A stretch of DNA of 64,000 bases from Sphingomonas sp. CL5.1 (GCF_013344685.1 NZ_CP050137.1:4147001-4211000); one strand, 5' to 3'. Positions 16,566-25,674 are shown, counted from the first letter of the stretch. Numbers and translations: made by a program. The notes: generated from the letters alone by a model not told the origin.

Positions 16566-17720
16566 ATGTCGCTCGATACCGTCGCCGGCCGTTTCGCCTA
16601 TAACGAGGATCACGAGGCGTTCCGCCAGACGGTCCGCAGCTTCCTCGCGAAGGAAGGCGTGCCCCATGCCGACCAGTGGGAGAAGGACCGGCTGGTGCCG
16701 AAATCCTTCTGGCAACAGGCCGGCGAGATCGGGATGCTCTGCCCCACCGTGCCGGAGGCTTATGGCGGCCTGGGTCTCGATTTCGGCTATAACGCGATCG
16801 TCGACGAGGAAATGGCCTATGCCGGCGTGCCGGCGGGCTTCTCGCTCCAGTCCGATATCGTCGCGGGCTATATGGAGAATTACGGCTCGGAGGAGCAGAA
16901 GAAGGAGTGGTTCCCGAAGATGGTTTCGGGCGACGTGATCACCGCGATCGCGATGACCGAGCCGGGCACCGGCAGCGACCTTCAGGCGATCCGCACCACG
17001 GCGCGCAAGGATGGCAATCACTACGTCATCAACGGCTCGAAGACCTATATCACCAATGGCCAGAACACCGACCTGACGCTGGTCGTCGCCAAGACCGATC
17101 CCGACGCGCAACCGGCGTGGAAGGGCATGTCGATCATCCTGGTCGAGAGCGACCGCGAGGGCTTCAAGAAGGGCCGCAAGCTCGACAAGATCGGTCAGGA
17201 CGCCGCCGACACCTCCGAGCTGTTCTTCGAGGACGTGCGCGTGCCAATCACCAACTGCCTCGGCGAGGAAGGCATGGGCTTCATCTATCTGATGAGCCAG
17301 TTGCCGCAGGAGCGCCTGTCGATCGCGGTCTCCTGCCAGGCGTCGGCGCAGAAGGCGTTCGACGACACCGTCGCCTTCACCAAGGACCGCAAGGCGTTCA
17401 AGGGCACGGTGTTCGATTTCCAGAACACCCGCTTCGTGCTGGCAGACCTCAAGGCCAAGCTCCAGATCGGCTGGGCGCACCTCGACTGGGCGATCGCGCG
17501 CCACCTGAAGGGCGAGCTGACCAACGAGGAAGGCGCGGCGGCCAAGCTGTGGCACACCGACCTGCAATGGGAAGTGATGGACAAGTGCCTCCAGTTGCAC
17601 GGGGGGGCCGGGTATATGAACGAGTACCCCATTGCCCGGATGTGGCGCGGGGCGCGGGTCAGCCGGATCTATGGCGGGACGAACGAGATCATGAAGGAAG
17701 TGATTTCGCGCAAGCTGTAA
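16566..17720 (+). CDS. acyl-CoA dehydrogenase, long-chain (LCAD)-like
   Basis: The 384-residue FAD enzyme does the first step of beta-oxidation. N-terminal, middle and C-terminal domains are complete, with the FAD/substrate signature AMTEPGTGSDLQ. The Glu of LPQERLS matches the LCAD/isovaleryl-type catalytic base. At the MCAD catalytic position the sequence is YGGTNEIM, with Gly instead of Glu, again as in LCAD. HGGAGYMNEYPIARMWR is typical. GAGAGGA precedes the ATG. An electron-transfer flavoprotein would be the acceptor. Confidence 0.92.
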   Translation: MSLDTVAGRFAYNEDHEAFRQTVRSFLAKEGVPHADQWEKDRLVPKSFWQQAGEIGMLCPTVPEAYGGLGLDFGYNAIVDEEMAYAGVPAGFSLQSDIVAGYMENYGSEEQKKEWFPKMVSGDVITAIAMTEPGTGSDLQAIRTTARKDGNHYVINGSKTYITNGQNTDLTLVVAKTDPDAQPAWKGMSIILVESDREGFKKGRKLDKIGQDAADTSELFFEDVRVPITNCLGEEGMGFIYLMSQLPQERLSIAVSCQASAQKAFDDTVAFTKDRKAFKGTVFDFQNTRFVLADLKAKLQIGWAHLDWAIARHLKGELTNEEGAAAKLWHTDLQWEVMDKCLQLHGGAGYMNEYPIARMWRGARVSRIYGGTNEIMKEVISRKL

Positions 17721-17880
17721 CGGGTTGCAGGCGCGGCCACGTCCGCGCCGGTCGCGCATGGCGCGAGCAACGCGTTCGGCCGGCGGACGGGCGCGGCTTC
17801 ACGCGCCCGATCCGGCCGACGGCTTTGCCGGCGGCGAGCCTCTTGCGCACGACAGTGCGGAGGCGCCATCCTTCGTACCG

Positions 17881-18321
17881 ATGCCGCCCGCGATCACCTT
17901 CACCGTCACTCCGCGCTTCGACGGCGACATGTCCGCCATCCCGATCGGGTTCGACCAGCGCGCGGTATTCGGCATGGCGCGGCCGCCGGTGGTGGTGACG
18001 ATCAACGGCTACAGCTATCGCAGCACGATCGCGATCATGCGCGGCGAGACGTTCGTGCCGCTCCGCCGCTCGCACCGCAAGGCGGCCGGCGTGATCTCCG
18101 GCCAGGCCTATGATGTGACACTCGCCCTCGACACCGCGCCGCGCACCGTCGACCTGCCCGACGACCTCGCCGCCGCGCTGGATACGGTCGGCGCGCGGGC
18201 CGGGTGGGACGCGCTGAGCTTCACCACGCGGCGCGAGCATGTCGAGACGATCGCCGCCGCCAAACGCCCGGAAACGCGGGACAAGCGCGTCTCCGCCGCG
18301 GTGGCCGCCGCGAGTCGCTGA
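17881..18321 (+). CDS. DUF1905 / YdeI-like domain protein
   Basis: The 146-residue protein has a DUF1905 beta-barrel-like N-terminus (ITFTVTPRFDGDMSAIPIGF, RSTIAIMRGETFVPL) and a YdeI/OmpD-associated tail (ALSFTTRREHVETIAAAKRPETR). Homologues exist widely; some are linked to peptide or bacteriocin resistance, but no function is firm. The open frame runs back to 17725 with low-quality residues; ATG 17881 begins the conserved domain. GGAGG lies about 17 nt upstream, so the start is moderately secure. Confidence 0.75.
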   Translation: MPPAITFTVTPRFDGDMSAIPIGFDQRAVFGMARPPVVVTINGYSYRSTIAIMRGETFVPLRRSHRKAAGVISGQAYDVTLALDTAPRTVDLPDDLAAALDTVGARAGWDALSFTTRREHVETIAAAKRPETRDKRVSAAVAAASR

Positions 18322-18539
18322 ATCGGGCGTTTCCCCTTTATCCCTTGACTTTTCGCGCGTCAGCCCGCATCTGCCCGCCGGTCGAGGCGTTCAAAACGCA
18401 GCGTGATCGGGCCTATCGGCCCCGGCTCCGCCTCGATTGTCGTTCGGGCATCCCAAGTCACGCGGGGCGTCAATCTTCCCCGCCTCCGCGCGCGCCGTCC
18501 GGCCCGCGCGGCCCGGCATATTTGCAGGTATTCCATTCC

Positions 18540-19886
18540 ATGACCTTTTCCGACCTCGGCCTGACCGACGCGCTCGTCCGCGCGCTCGAGACCAAGGGCT
18601 ATGAGACCCCCACTCCGATCCAGCGCGACGCCATCCCGATCGTGCTGACCGGCCGCGACCTGCTCGGCATCGCGCAGACCGGCACCGGCAAGACGGCGGC
18701 GTTCGTGCTGCCCTCGATCCAGCGGCTCGCGGATTCGCATAAGAAGCTGCTGCCGACGCATTGCCGCATGCTCGTCCTCGCGCCGACGCGCGAGCTGGCC
18801 AGCCAGATCGCCGAGAACGCGCGCGCCTATGGCCGCAACTCGCGGCTGTCGGTCGCCACCGTGTTCGGCGGCACCAGCATCAACAAGAACAGGAACGACC
18901 TGTCGCGCGGCGTCGATATCCTCGTCGCGACGCCCGGCCGGCTGCTCGACCTGGTCGAGCAGGGCTATTGCAACCTGTCGATGCTCGAGATCCTCGTGCT
19001 CGACGAGGCCGACCAGATGCTCGACCTCGGCTTCATCCACGCGCTGCGCAAGATCGTGAAGATGGTGCCGCGCCGCCGCCAGACCCTGTTCTTCTCCGCC
19101 ACCATGCCGGAATCGATCCGCGAGCTGGCGGGCAAGTTCCTGCACGAGCCGGAAACGGTGTCGGTCGTCCCGGCCGCCACCACCGCCGAGCGCGTCGACC
19201 AGTTCGTCACCTTCGTCAACCAGCAGGAGAAGCAGGCCTTGCTCACCATGCTGCTGACCGACGAGCGGATCGACCGCGCTTTGGTGTTCACCCGCACCAA
19301 GCATGGCGCGGACCGCGTGGTGCGGCTGCTCGCCGGCAACGGCATCGCCGCCAACGCGATCCACGGTAACAAGAGCCAGCCGCAGCGCGAGCGCGCGCTG
19401 GTCGCGTTCCGCTCGGGCGAGGTGCCGATCCTCGTCGCGACCGACATCGCCGCGCGCGGCATCGACATCTCGGGGGTGAGCCATGTGCTCAACTTCGAGC
19501 TGCCCAACGTGCCGGAGCAATACGTCCACCGCATCGGCCGCACCGCGCGCGCCGGGGCGAGCGGCGTCGCCATCTCCTTCTGCGCGGAGGACGAACGCCC
19601 CTATCTGCGCGATATCGAGAAGCTGACGCGGCTGCGCGTGCCGGTCCGCGCGCTGCCGGCGGACTTCCTCAAGCGCGGCGAGGCGCTGAAGGCCGCCCGC
19701 GTCCGCGTCGCCGGCCCCGATCCGGCCCCGCGCGAGGATCGCCCGCGCGGCCCCGCCCGGCCGCGCGCGACGCACCAGCCGGTCAAGACGCGCGACTATG
19801 CCAACGCCAGCCGCCGGCGCGGTGGCGGCGGACGTGGACGCGGCGGTCGCGGCCGTGGCGGTCAGGGCGTCCCGGCCAACGGGTAA
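18540..19886 (+). CDS. rhlE: DEAD-box RNA helicase, RhlE-like
   Basis: The 448-residue ATP-dependent RNA helicase carries the full motif set in order: Q motif (FSDLGLTDALVRAL, TPIQ), Walker A AQTGTGKT, PTRELA, TPGR, DEAD, SAT, and the C-terminal ARGIDI and HRIGRTARAG. A C-terminal basic tail of about 70 residues ends in RGGGG/RGRGG repeats that should bind RNA. A 218-nt upstream gap may hold a long leader; TTGACT at 18345-18350 is a possible -35 element. The open frame back to 18204 is not coding-like. The symbol is by resemblance. Confidence 0.9.
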   Translation: MTFSDLGLTDALVRALETKGYETPTPIQRDAIPIVLTGRDLLGIAQTGTGKTAAFVLPSIQRLADSHKKLLPTHCRMLVLAPTRELASQIAENARAYGRNSRLSVATVFGGTSINKNRNDLSRGVDILVATPGRLLDLVEQGYCNLSMLEILVLDEADQMLDLGFIHALRKIVKMVPRRRQTLFFSATMPESIRELAGKFLHEPETVSVVPAATTAERVDQFVTFVNQQEKQALLTMLLTDERIDRALVFTRTKHGADRVVRLLAGNGIAANAIHGNKSQPQRERALVAFRSGEVPILVATDIAARGIDISGVSHVLNFELPNVPEQYVHRIGRTARAGASGVAISFCAEDERPYLRDIEKLTRLRVPVRALPADFLKRGEALKAARVRVAGPDPAPREDRPRGPARPRATHQPVKTRDYANASRRRGGGGRGRGGRGRGGQGVPANG

Positions 19887-19892
19887 GGTAGC

Positions 19893-20040
19893 CTGGGGCC
19901 GATCGCCATTCAGGAGATGGCGGAGCGAAAATGGTGGTTTTGCGCGAACCGGCGCGCAGCGTACTTCCAGTACGTGAGCACCGGAAGCACGCAAAAGCGC
20001 CATTTGCAGCCCGCCAGAACTGAATGGCGATCGGCCCTAG
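19893..20040. repeat. 148-nt imperfect inverted-repeat (hairpin) element
   Basis: Outer arms are a perfect 18-bp inverted repeat: GGGCCGATCGCCATTCAG at 19896-19913 and its complement at 20020-20037. Inside, further matched blocks occur in the same order on both arms (TGGCGG, AAATGG, TTTTGCG, CCGG, CGTAC), so almost the whole element can fold into one long interrupted hairpin. No coding frame is credible. It fills the gap between the convergent helicase and nitroreductase genes. It resembles a REP/MITE-type repeat; whether other genomic copies exist cannot be seen here. Confidence 0.8.
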
Positions 20041-20063
20041 CTCCTCCCCTGTGGGGGAGGAGC
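20040..20063. terminator. GC-rich hairpin next to the nitroreductase stop
   Basis: A perfect 10-bp stem GCTCCTCCCC/GGGGAGGAGC with loop TGTG directly follows the 148-nt element and precedes the nitroreductase stop by 8 nt. There is no T-run; a terminator role for the convergent genes is inferred. Confidence 0.4.
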
Positions 20064-20071
20064 GAATTGCG

Positions 20072-20737
20072 TCACGAAAATTCCGTCAGCCACTCCGTTT
20101 CCGGCGCTCTTGGCGCATAGGTGCGGTTGGCCGGCTCGTCCTTGTCCTCGTAACCGATCGCCACGCCGCAGAACAGCATCCGCTCGGGCGGCGTGCCGAG
20201 GAAGCCTTCCACCGTCGCGGGATAGACCGCCCAGCATTCCTGCGGGCAGGTCGCCAGCCCGGCCTCCACCGCGAGCAGCATCAGGTTCTGGAGGTACATG
20301 CCGAGGTCGGCCCATTGCGGCGGCCCCATGCGGCGGTCGACCGTCACGAAATAGCCCGCTGGCGCGCCGAAGAACTGGAAGTTGCGCGAGAACCAGATCG
20401 CCCGCGCGCGCCGGTCCTCGCGCGGGATGCCGAGGTTGCCGTAGAGCAACTCCCCGATCTGGAAGCGGCGCCTGTCCATCGCCTCCGGCATCTCGCGCGG
20501 ATAGATGTCATAGCCGGGCGTCTCGCTCTCGCGCCGCTCGATCTTGCCGCGCATGATCTCCTTCAGCCGCGCCATCGACGCGCCGTGGACGATATCGATG
20601 TGCCACGGCTGGAGATTCCCCCCCGTCGCCGCGCGCGCGGATTTCAGCGCCAGTTCCCGCAGCAGCGCCGGATCGACCGGGCGATCGAGGAAACCGCGCA
20701 CCGATCGCCGCGCCTGCACCGCCTCGCTGACATTCAT
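20072..20737 (-). CDS. nitroreductase family FMN oxidoreductase
   Basis: The 221-residue flavoprotein of the nitroreductase superfamily probably uses NAD(P)H to reduce nitro, quinone or enone compounds. FMN-binding signatures include ARRSVRGFLDRPVD at the N-terminus, SARAATGGNLQPW, and the late segment GLATCPQECWAVYP. AGAGGTGGAG lies just before the ATG at 20737. The same open frame extends to 22069 antisense to the thiolase; that part was discarded. It is divergent from the thiolase, sharing an upstream region with a palindrome. Confidence 0.9.
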   Translation of the reverse strand: MNVSEAVQARRSVRGFLDRPVDPALLRELALKSARAATGGNLQPWHIDIVHGASMARLKEIMRGKIERRESETPGYDIYPREMPEAMDRRRFQIGELLYGNLGIPREDRRARAIWFSRNFQFFGAPAGYFVTVDRRMGPPQWADLGMYLQNLMLLAVEAGLATCPQECWAVYPATVEGFLGTPPERMLFCGVAIGYEDKDEPANRTYAPRAPETEWLTEFS

Positions 20738-20791
20738 TCGCTTCTCCACCTCTTGCCGTCTGCGCCGATCCGCGCCAAATGCGGTTGCGGG

Positions 20792-20805
20792 ATAACATCT
20801 GTTAT
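20792..20805. promoter_or_regulatory. palindrome ATAACA-TC-TGTTAT, candidate operator
   Basis: This 14-bp inverted repeat sits in the 81-nt gap between the divergent nitroreductase and thiolase starts, ending 14 nt before the thiolase ATG. Size and place fit a TetR- or MarR-type operator. No regulator gene is adjacent. Confidence 0.45.
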
Positions 20806-20818
20806 GGAGAGTCGGAAG

Positions 20819-22003
20819 ATGCCCGAGGCGTATATCGTCGAAGCGGTGCGGACGGCCGGGGGACGGCGTGGCGGCAGGCTTGCCGGCTGGCACCCGGTGG
20901 ACCTCGCCGCGAAGGTGCTGGATGCGGTGGTAGAGCGGTCGGGGATTCCGGGCGCGGCGGTCGAGGACGTCATCATGGGCTGCGTCAGCCAGGGCGGCGA
21001 GCAGGCCGGGCAGGTCGGCCGCAACGCCGTGCTCGCATCGAAGCTGCCCGAAAGCGTGCCCGCCGTCACGATCGACCGCCAGTGCGGCTCCTCGCAGCAG
21101 GCGATGCAGTTCGCGGCGCAGGCGGTGATGTCCGGCACGCAGGACGTGGTGATCGCGGCCGGCGTGGAGAGCATGACGCGCGTGCCGATGGGCTCGACCT
21201 TCAAGCTGTTCTACGATGCCGGCCTCGGCAAGAACAAATCGCCGGGGCTGGAGGAGAAATATCCCGGCATCGTCTTCAACCAGTTCGCCGGCGCGGAGAT
21301 GATCGCGAAGAAATACGGCTTCACGCGCGAGGCGCTGGACGAATTCTCGCTCGGCTCGCACCGCAAGGCGGTCGCCGCGACGCAGGCGGGCAGGTTCAGG
21401 GACGAGGTCGTGCCCGTCGAGATCGACACGCCCAAGGGCAAGGAACAACATACCGCCGACGAGGGCATCCGCTACGACGCCTCGCCGGAGGGCATGGCGG
21501 GCGTGAAGAAGCTCTCCGAGGAAGGCGTGCTGACCGCCGCTTCCTCCAGCCAGATCTGCGACGGGGCGAGCGCGGTGCTGATCGTCAGCGCCGATGCGCT
21601 CAAGAAATACAATCTCAAGCCGCTGGCGAAGATCGTCGGCCTCACCGTCACCGCCGGCGATCCGGTGGTGATGCTGGAGGAGCCGCTGTTCGCGACCGAC
21701 AAGGCGCTGAAGAAGGCCGGCCTCACGATCGACGACATCGATCTCTATGAGGTGAACGAGGCATTCGCCTCCGTGCCGATGGCGTGGCTCAAGCATACCG
21801 GGGCGAAGGCCGACCGGCTCAACGTCAACGGCGGCGCGATCGCGCTTGGCCACCCGCTCGGCGCATCGGGCACCAAGCTGATGTCGACCCTGGTGCACGA
21901 ACTGCGCAAGCGCGGCGGCCGCTACGGCCTCCAGACGATGTGCGAGGGCGGCGGCGTCGCCAACGTGACGATCATCGAGAATTGCGACTGGAAGGCGGCC
22001 TGA
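20819..22003 (+). CDS. acetyl-CoA C-acyltransferase (thiolase)
   Basis: The 394-residue thiolase catalyses thiolytic cleavage of 3-ketoacyl-CoA or acetoacetyl-CoA condensation. The nucleophilic Cys is in IDRQCGSSQQ (near residue 90), the His in GGAIALGHPLGASG, and the second Cys in TMCEGGGVAN. The start was set at ATG 20819 after GGAG; ATG 20804 (MESRK extension) is possible. With the following hydroxyacyl-CoA dehydrogenase (31 nt gap) and thioesterase it forms a fatty-acyl degradation set. Confidence 0.93.
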   Translation: MPEAYIVEAVRTAGGRRGGRLAGWHPVDLAAKVLDAVVERSGIPGAAVEDVIMGCVSQGGEQAGQVGRNAVLASKLPESVPAVTIDRQCGSSQQAMQFAAQAVMSGTQDVVIAAGVESMTRVPMGSTFKLFYDAGLGKNKSPGLEEKYPGIVFNQFAGAEMIAKKYGFTREALDEFSLGSHRKAVAATQAGRFRDEVVPVEIDTPKGKEQHTADEGIRYDASPEGMAGVKKLSEEGVLTAASSSQICDGASAVLIVSADALKKYNLKPLAKIVGLTVTAGDPVVMLEEPLFATDKALKKAGLTIDDIDLYEVNEAFASVPMAWLKHTGAKADRLNVNGGAIALGHPLGASGTKLMSTLVHELRKRGGRYGLQTMCEGGGVANVTIIENCDWKAA

Positions 22004-22034
22004 GCCGCCATCCCACAGGAAAGAAAGGGTTAAG

Positions 22035-22817
22035 ATGAAGCTCGACAACACTATCTCCGCCGTCGTCACCGGCGGTGCCTCCGGCCTCGGCGCGGCGACC
22101 GCGCGGCTGCTCGCCTCGAAGGGCGTGAAGGTCGCGATCTTCGACCTTCAGGAAGAGAAGGGCGAGGCGGTCGCCAGGGAACTGGGCGGCGTATTCTGCA
22201 AGGTCAACGTCACCGACGACGCATCGGTCGACGAGGGCTTCGCCAAGGCGCGCGCGGCCAACGGGCAGGAGCGCATCCTCGTCAACTGCGCCGGCACCGG
22301 CAATGCGATCAAGACCGCGAGCCGCAGCAAGGAAGACGGCTCGATCAAGCACTTCCCGCTCGATGCGTTCAACTGGATCATCCAGATCAATCTCGTCGGC
22401 ACCTTCCGCTGCATCGCCAAGTCGGCGGCCGGCATGATGACGCTCGATCCGCTGGAGGATGGCGAGCGCGGCGCGATCGTCAACACCGCTTCGGTCGCGG
22501 CGGAGGATGGCCAGATGGGCCAGGCGGCCTATTCCGCGTCCAAGGGCGGCGTGGTCGGCATGACGCTCCCGATCGCGCGCGACCTGATGGGCGAGGGCAT
22601 CCGGGTCAACACGATCCTGCCGGGCATCTTCAACACCCCGCTGCTGGCCGCCGCGCCGCAGAACGTAAAGGACGCGCTGGCCGCCTCCGTGCCCTTCCCG
22701 AAGCGGCTCGGCGACCCGGCGGAATATGCCGCGCTGGCGACGCTGATGATCGAGAACGGCTATTTCAACGGCGAGGACGTCCGCCTAGACGGCGCGATCC
22801 GCATGGCGCCACGGTGA
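22035..22817 (+). CDS. SDR 3-hydroxyacyl-CoA dehydrogenase (type II, HSD17B10-like)
   Basis: The 260-residue short-chain dehydrogenase has the coenzyme motif TGGASGLG near the N-terminus, NCAG in the middle, the catalytic Ser region NTASVAAEDGQ and the YSASK Tyr-Lys pair. The C-terminal LPGIFNTPLL and FPKRLGDPAEYA are typical of type II 3-hydroxyacyl-CoA dehydrogenases. It would oxidise 3-hydroxyacyl-CoA to the 3-keto substrate of the upstream thiolase, 31 nt away. AGGAAAGAAAGGG precedes the ATG. Confidence 0.92.
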   Translation: MKLDNTISAVVTGGASGLGAATARLLASKGVKVAIFDLQEEKGEAVARELGGVFCKVNVTDDASVDEGFAKARAANGQERILVNCAGTGNAIKTASRSKEDGSIKHFPLDAFNWIIQINLVGTFRCIAKSAAGMMTLDPLEDGERGAIVNTASVAAEDGQMGQAAYSASKGGVVGMTLPIARDLMGEGIRVNTILPGIFNTPLLAAAPQNVKDALAASVPFPKRLGDPAEYAALATLMIENGYFNGEDVRLDGAIRMAPR

Positions 22818-22949
22818 GCCGCAGGCGGCACGCGGATAGCAATGCTATCCGCGAGACCGCCAAGGCCGGCCGGCGGGTCGCGCAGCGAACCCGTCCGACA
22901 ACGCGGGATTGACTCCCGCGTCGGCCCGTTCGTCGCAAAGGACAACCAC

Positions 22950-23390
22950 ATGCCCCGCCCCGCCGCATGGCGTCTCTCGCCCGACGCCTATCCCGTCCGC
23001 GAGCAGGTCCAGACGCGCTATCAGGATCTCGACACCAACGGGCATCTCAACAACGTCGCCTTCGCCGCGCTGTTCGAGACGTCGCGGGTGCGGATGAACC
23101 GTGCGCTCGGCATGTGGGAGAAGGTGGACGGCTTCCGCGCCGTGGTCGCGCGCAACGAGATCAACTATCTCGCGGAAGGCAGCTTCCCCGATCCGGTCGA
23201 GATCGCGATCGGCATCGGCCGGATCGGCAACCGGAGCTGGGAGATGCTCGCCGCGATGTTCCAGAACGGCCATCCCATCGCCACCTGCGACACGGTGATC
23301 GTGATGACCGCCCCGGCTGGCGAAACGCTGCCTGCTGCGCTGCGCGAGCGGCTGGAGGAATTGGGGATCAGCGGCAATCAGGTGCCGTAG
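22950..23390 (+). CDS. acyl-CoA thioesterase, hotdog (4HBT) family
   Basis: The 146-residue hotdog-fold protein contains YQDLDTNGHLNN followed by FAALFETSR, matching the 4-hydroxybenzoyl-CoA thioesterase-type active-site loop and central helix. It likely hydrolyses acyl-CoA. The upstream part of the open frame (22842-22949) is not family-like; ATG 22950 follows AAAGGAC. It may be co-transcribed with the thiolase and dehydrogenase although a 132-nt gap separates them. Confidence 0.87.
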   Translation: MPRPAAWRLSPDAYPVREQVQTRYQDLDTNGHLNNVAFAALFETSRVRMNRALGMWEKVDGFRAVVARNEINYLAEGSFPDPVEIAIGIGRIGNRSWEMLAAMFQNGHPIATCDTVIVMTAPAGETLPAALRERLEELGISGNQVP

Positions 23391-23496
23391 GGGCTGATCG
23401 CATCGTTTGAGGACATGCGGATTGCCAGACACGTTGACGCAATAAATCGGACGCTGGAATGCGCCGGTCACAAAATCATCGACCATCAGCTGCATC

Positions 23497-23949
23497 ATGA
23501 TCGCAAATTCCACCCAATTGCGCCAAATCACATCTCTGCACGATGGGATTCTGCCGCTCTCGGCCGAAGCGGAAGGCGAAGGTCATCGCTTCATGCGACG
23601 TCTTCAGGATGAATGGAACTCCGGCACAAACCGTTTCGCAGGCCATGGAGAATGTCTTCTTGGCGCTTACGTTGACGGGCACATCGTCGCCATAGGTGGA
23701 CTCAACAAAGATCCATACATCCCGGCCGCCACTGTCGGTCGGCTACGGCACGTCTATGTATCTTCTTCTGCACGGCGACAGAGGATCGGGACTATCCTGG
23801 TGAAGCATATTGCGGACAAGGCTTCCCGAACTTTCACCACCCTGCGCCTCCGCACGACAACGACTGAAGCCGCCGCCTTCTACGAACGCCTTGGCTTCCG
23901 AAGAACCGACGAAGAGGCTGCAACGCACGTCCTCGACTTGCGCGCTTGA
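23497..23949 (+). CDS. GNAT family N-acetyltransferase, lower-GC than neighbours
   Basis: The 150-residue GNAT protein has the acetyl-CoA-binding motif A region VGRLRHVYVSSSARRQRIG and the final FYERLGFRRT strand-loop. The substrate is unknown. Base composition over about 23400-23950 is visibly less GC-rich and codon use more mixed (AAT, ACA, TCT, GAA) than the flanks, suggesting acquisition. No good ribosome site precedes ATG 23497, so the exact start is uncertain. Confidence 0.8.
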   Translation: MIANSTQLRQITSLHDGILPLSAEAEGEGHRFMRRLQDEWNSGTNRFAGHGECLLGAYVDGHIVAIGGLNKDPYIPAATVGRLRHVYVSSSARRQRIGTILVKHIADKASRTFTTLRLRTTTTEAAAFYERLGFRRTDEEAATHVLDLRA

Positions 23950-24053
23950 TAGCCGGCTCCCGGGCGCGGGCGGCTGGAGCGCCCCCTAATGACAGCGACT
24001 AGCGCGCCGACCCTTCCTTGTACGCAAGACGAAGCCTCGTCCCATCCCGCCCC

Positions 24054-24809
24054 CTACAGCGACTGCCCGTCGTCCACGTCGATCACCCCGCCCGTCACCT
24101 GCGCGGAGGCGTCCGACGCGAAATAGAGCATCAGCGGGTCGAGCGCGGTGATGTCCATCATCCGCTTGCGATGGAACGCCGCGATCTGCTTCGCGCCGCC
24201 TTCGGTCTGGAACCAGTCGCCGGCGATCTCGGTCTGGACGTAGCCCGGCTGGATCACGTTGACGTTGATCCCCTGCCGCACCCATTCGCGCGCGAGGTTG
24301 CGGCCGAGGTGCGCCACCCCCGCCTTCGACGCGGCATAGGCGCTGTCGCCCTGCCCGGTCAGATGCGCCGTGATCGAGCCGATGATGATCGCCCGCCCCT
24401 TGCCGCTCTCGCGCGAGCCGGCGGCCATCAGCCGTTTCGCACCCTCGCGCAACGTCAGATAGGCGCCGAGGAAATTGGCGTCGAGCAGCTGCCGCAACCC
24501 ATCCACCGACACCTCGGTCGAGCGTCCGGCATGGCTCATCCCCGCATTGGCGACGATCGTGTCGACCGTGCCGAAGCGCGCTTCCGCCGCGTCGTAAGCG
24601 GCGATGGTCGAGGCTTCGTCGCCGACGTCGAGCGACACCGCCAGCGCATCCGCGCCGATCTCCGCCGCCAGCGCCTCGACGCGCTCGACGCGGCGCGCGC
24701 CAAGCACGACCTTCGCGCCCGCCTTCACATAGAGCCGCGCGAAATGCACGCCGAAGCCCGAGGACGCGCCCGTGATCAGCGCCACTCGCCCGTCCAGCCT
24801 GAAATCCAT
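24054..24809 (-). CDS. SDR family NAD(P)-dependent oxidoreductase
   Basis: The 251-residue short-chain dehydrogenase/reductase shows [13 protein letters not shown], the [11 protein letters not shown]er region and the YAASK catalytic pair. The C-terminal [15 protein letters not shown] is typical of FabG-like enzymes. The substrate is not deducible. GGAGGAAAG lies upstream of ATG 24809; the longer frame to 24878 is rejected. It is divergent from dcd. Confidence 0.9.
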   Translation of the reverse strand: MDFRLDGRVALITGASSGFGVHFARLYVKAGAKVVLGARRVERVEALAAEIGADALAVSLDVGDEASTIAAYDAAEARFGTVDTIVANAGMSHAGRSTEVSVDGLRQLLDANFLGAYLTLREGAKRLMAAGSRESGKGRAIIIGSITAHLTGQGDSAYAASKAGVAHLGRNLAREWVRQGINVNVIQPGYVQTEIAGDWFQTEGGAKQIAAFHRKRMMDITALDPLMLYFASDASAQVTGGVIDVDDGQSL

Positions 24810-24983
24810 CGCTTTCCTCCCGCTTCCCTCGTTTGCGAAGCAGCGTTGCGCGGCGGTTCCGCCCGCGTCAACCGGCAATCCGGGCCAGCGCCGTCACCCT
24901 TCCGCGCCGGCGAATCGCCCTCCCCTCTTGCCAGCGTCGCGGCGCCCGGCGAAAGCGGGTGGAGGAGCAAGAGGAACCACCTG

Positions 24984-25538
24984 ATGTCCATCCTGTCCGA
25001 CCGCTGGATTCGCGAACGCGCGCGCGCCGACGGCATGATCGAGCCGTTCGTCGAGGCGCAGCGGCGCGACGGCTGCATCAGCTACGGCCTGTCCTCCTAC
25101 GGCTATGACGCGAGGGTCGCCGACGAGTTCAAGATCTTCACCAATGTCGACAATGCGGTGGTGGACCCCAAGGATTTCGCCGCGAACAGCTTTGTCGACC
25201 GCAAGACCGACGTGTGCATCATCCCGCCCAACAGCTTCGCGCTGGCGCGGACGGTGGAATATTTCCGCGTGCCGCGCGACGTGCTGGTGATCTGCCTCGG
25301 CAAGTCGACCTATGCGCGCTGCGGGATCATCGTGAACGTCACCCCGCTGGAACCCGGCTGGGAGGGACATGTGACGCTGGAGTTTTCGAACACCACGCCG
25401 CTGCCCGCGAAAATCTACGCCAACGAGGGCGCGTGCCAGTTCCTCTTCCTGCAAGGCAACGAACCGTGCGAGACGAGCTACGCCGATCGCGCGGGCAAAT
25501 ATATGGGGCAGCAGGGGGTTACGCTGCCGCGGCTGTGA
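24984..25538 (+). CDS. dcd: dCTP deaminase
   Basis: The 184-residue enzyme deaminates dCTP to dUTP for thymidylate synthesis. The family is evident from [24 protein letters not shown], the active-site block [26 protein letters not shown] and the Glu-containing [13 protein letters not shown]. Length matches the E. coli-type enzyme. GAGGAACC precedes ATG 24984. The frame upstream to 24018 is antisense to the SDR gene. It is convergent with the exbD operon. Confidence 0.95.
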   Translation: MSILSDRWIRERARADGMIEPFVEAQRRDGCISYGLSSYGYDARVADEFKIFTNVDNAVVDPKDFAANSFVDRKTDVCIIPPNSFALARTVEYFRVPRDVLVICLGKSTYARCGIIVNVTPLEPGWEGHVTLEFSNTTPLPAKIYANEGACQFLFLQGNEPCETSYADRAGKYMGQQGVTLPRL

Positions 25539-25674
25539 GAAGCGGCGGCGACCCGGCCGCTCTCCCGCATCGTCATCGCGCGGCGCTGGCCTGGGCCTGA
25601 TCCGGCGCCGGGCTTTCGATTGCGCTGGCGCTGGATACCCCTGGCCGCATCCCCGGCGAACGCACCCGTCAAAG

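Noticed and set aside
18360..20003. 547-codon minus-strand frame over the RhlE helicase
   Set aside because: Antisense shadow of a clear DEAD-box gene; composition is unlike real proteins.
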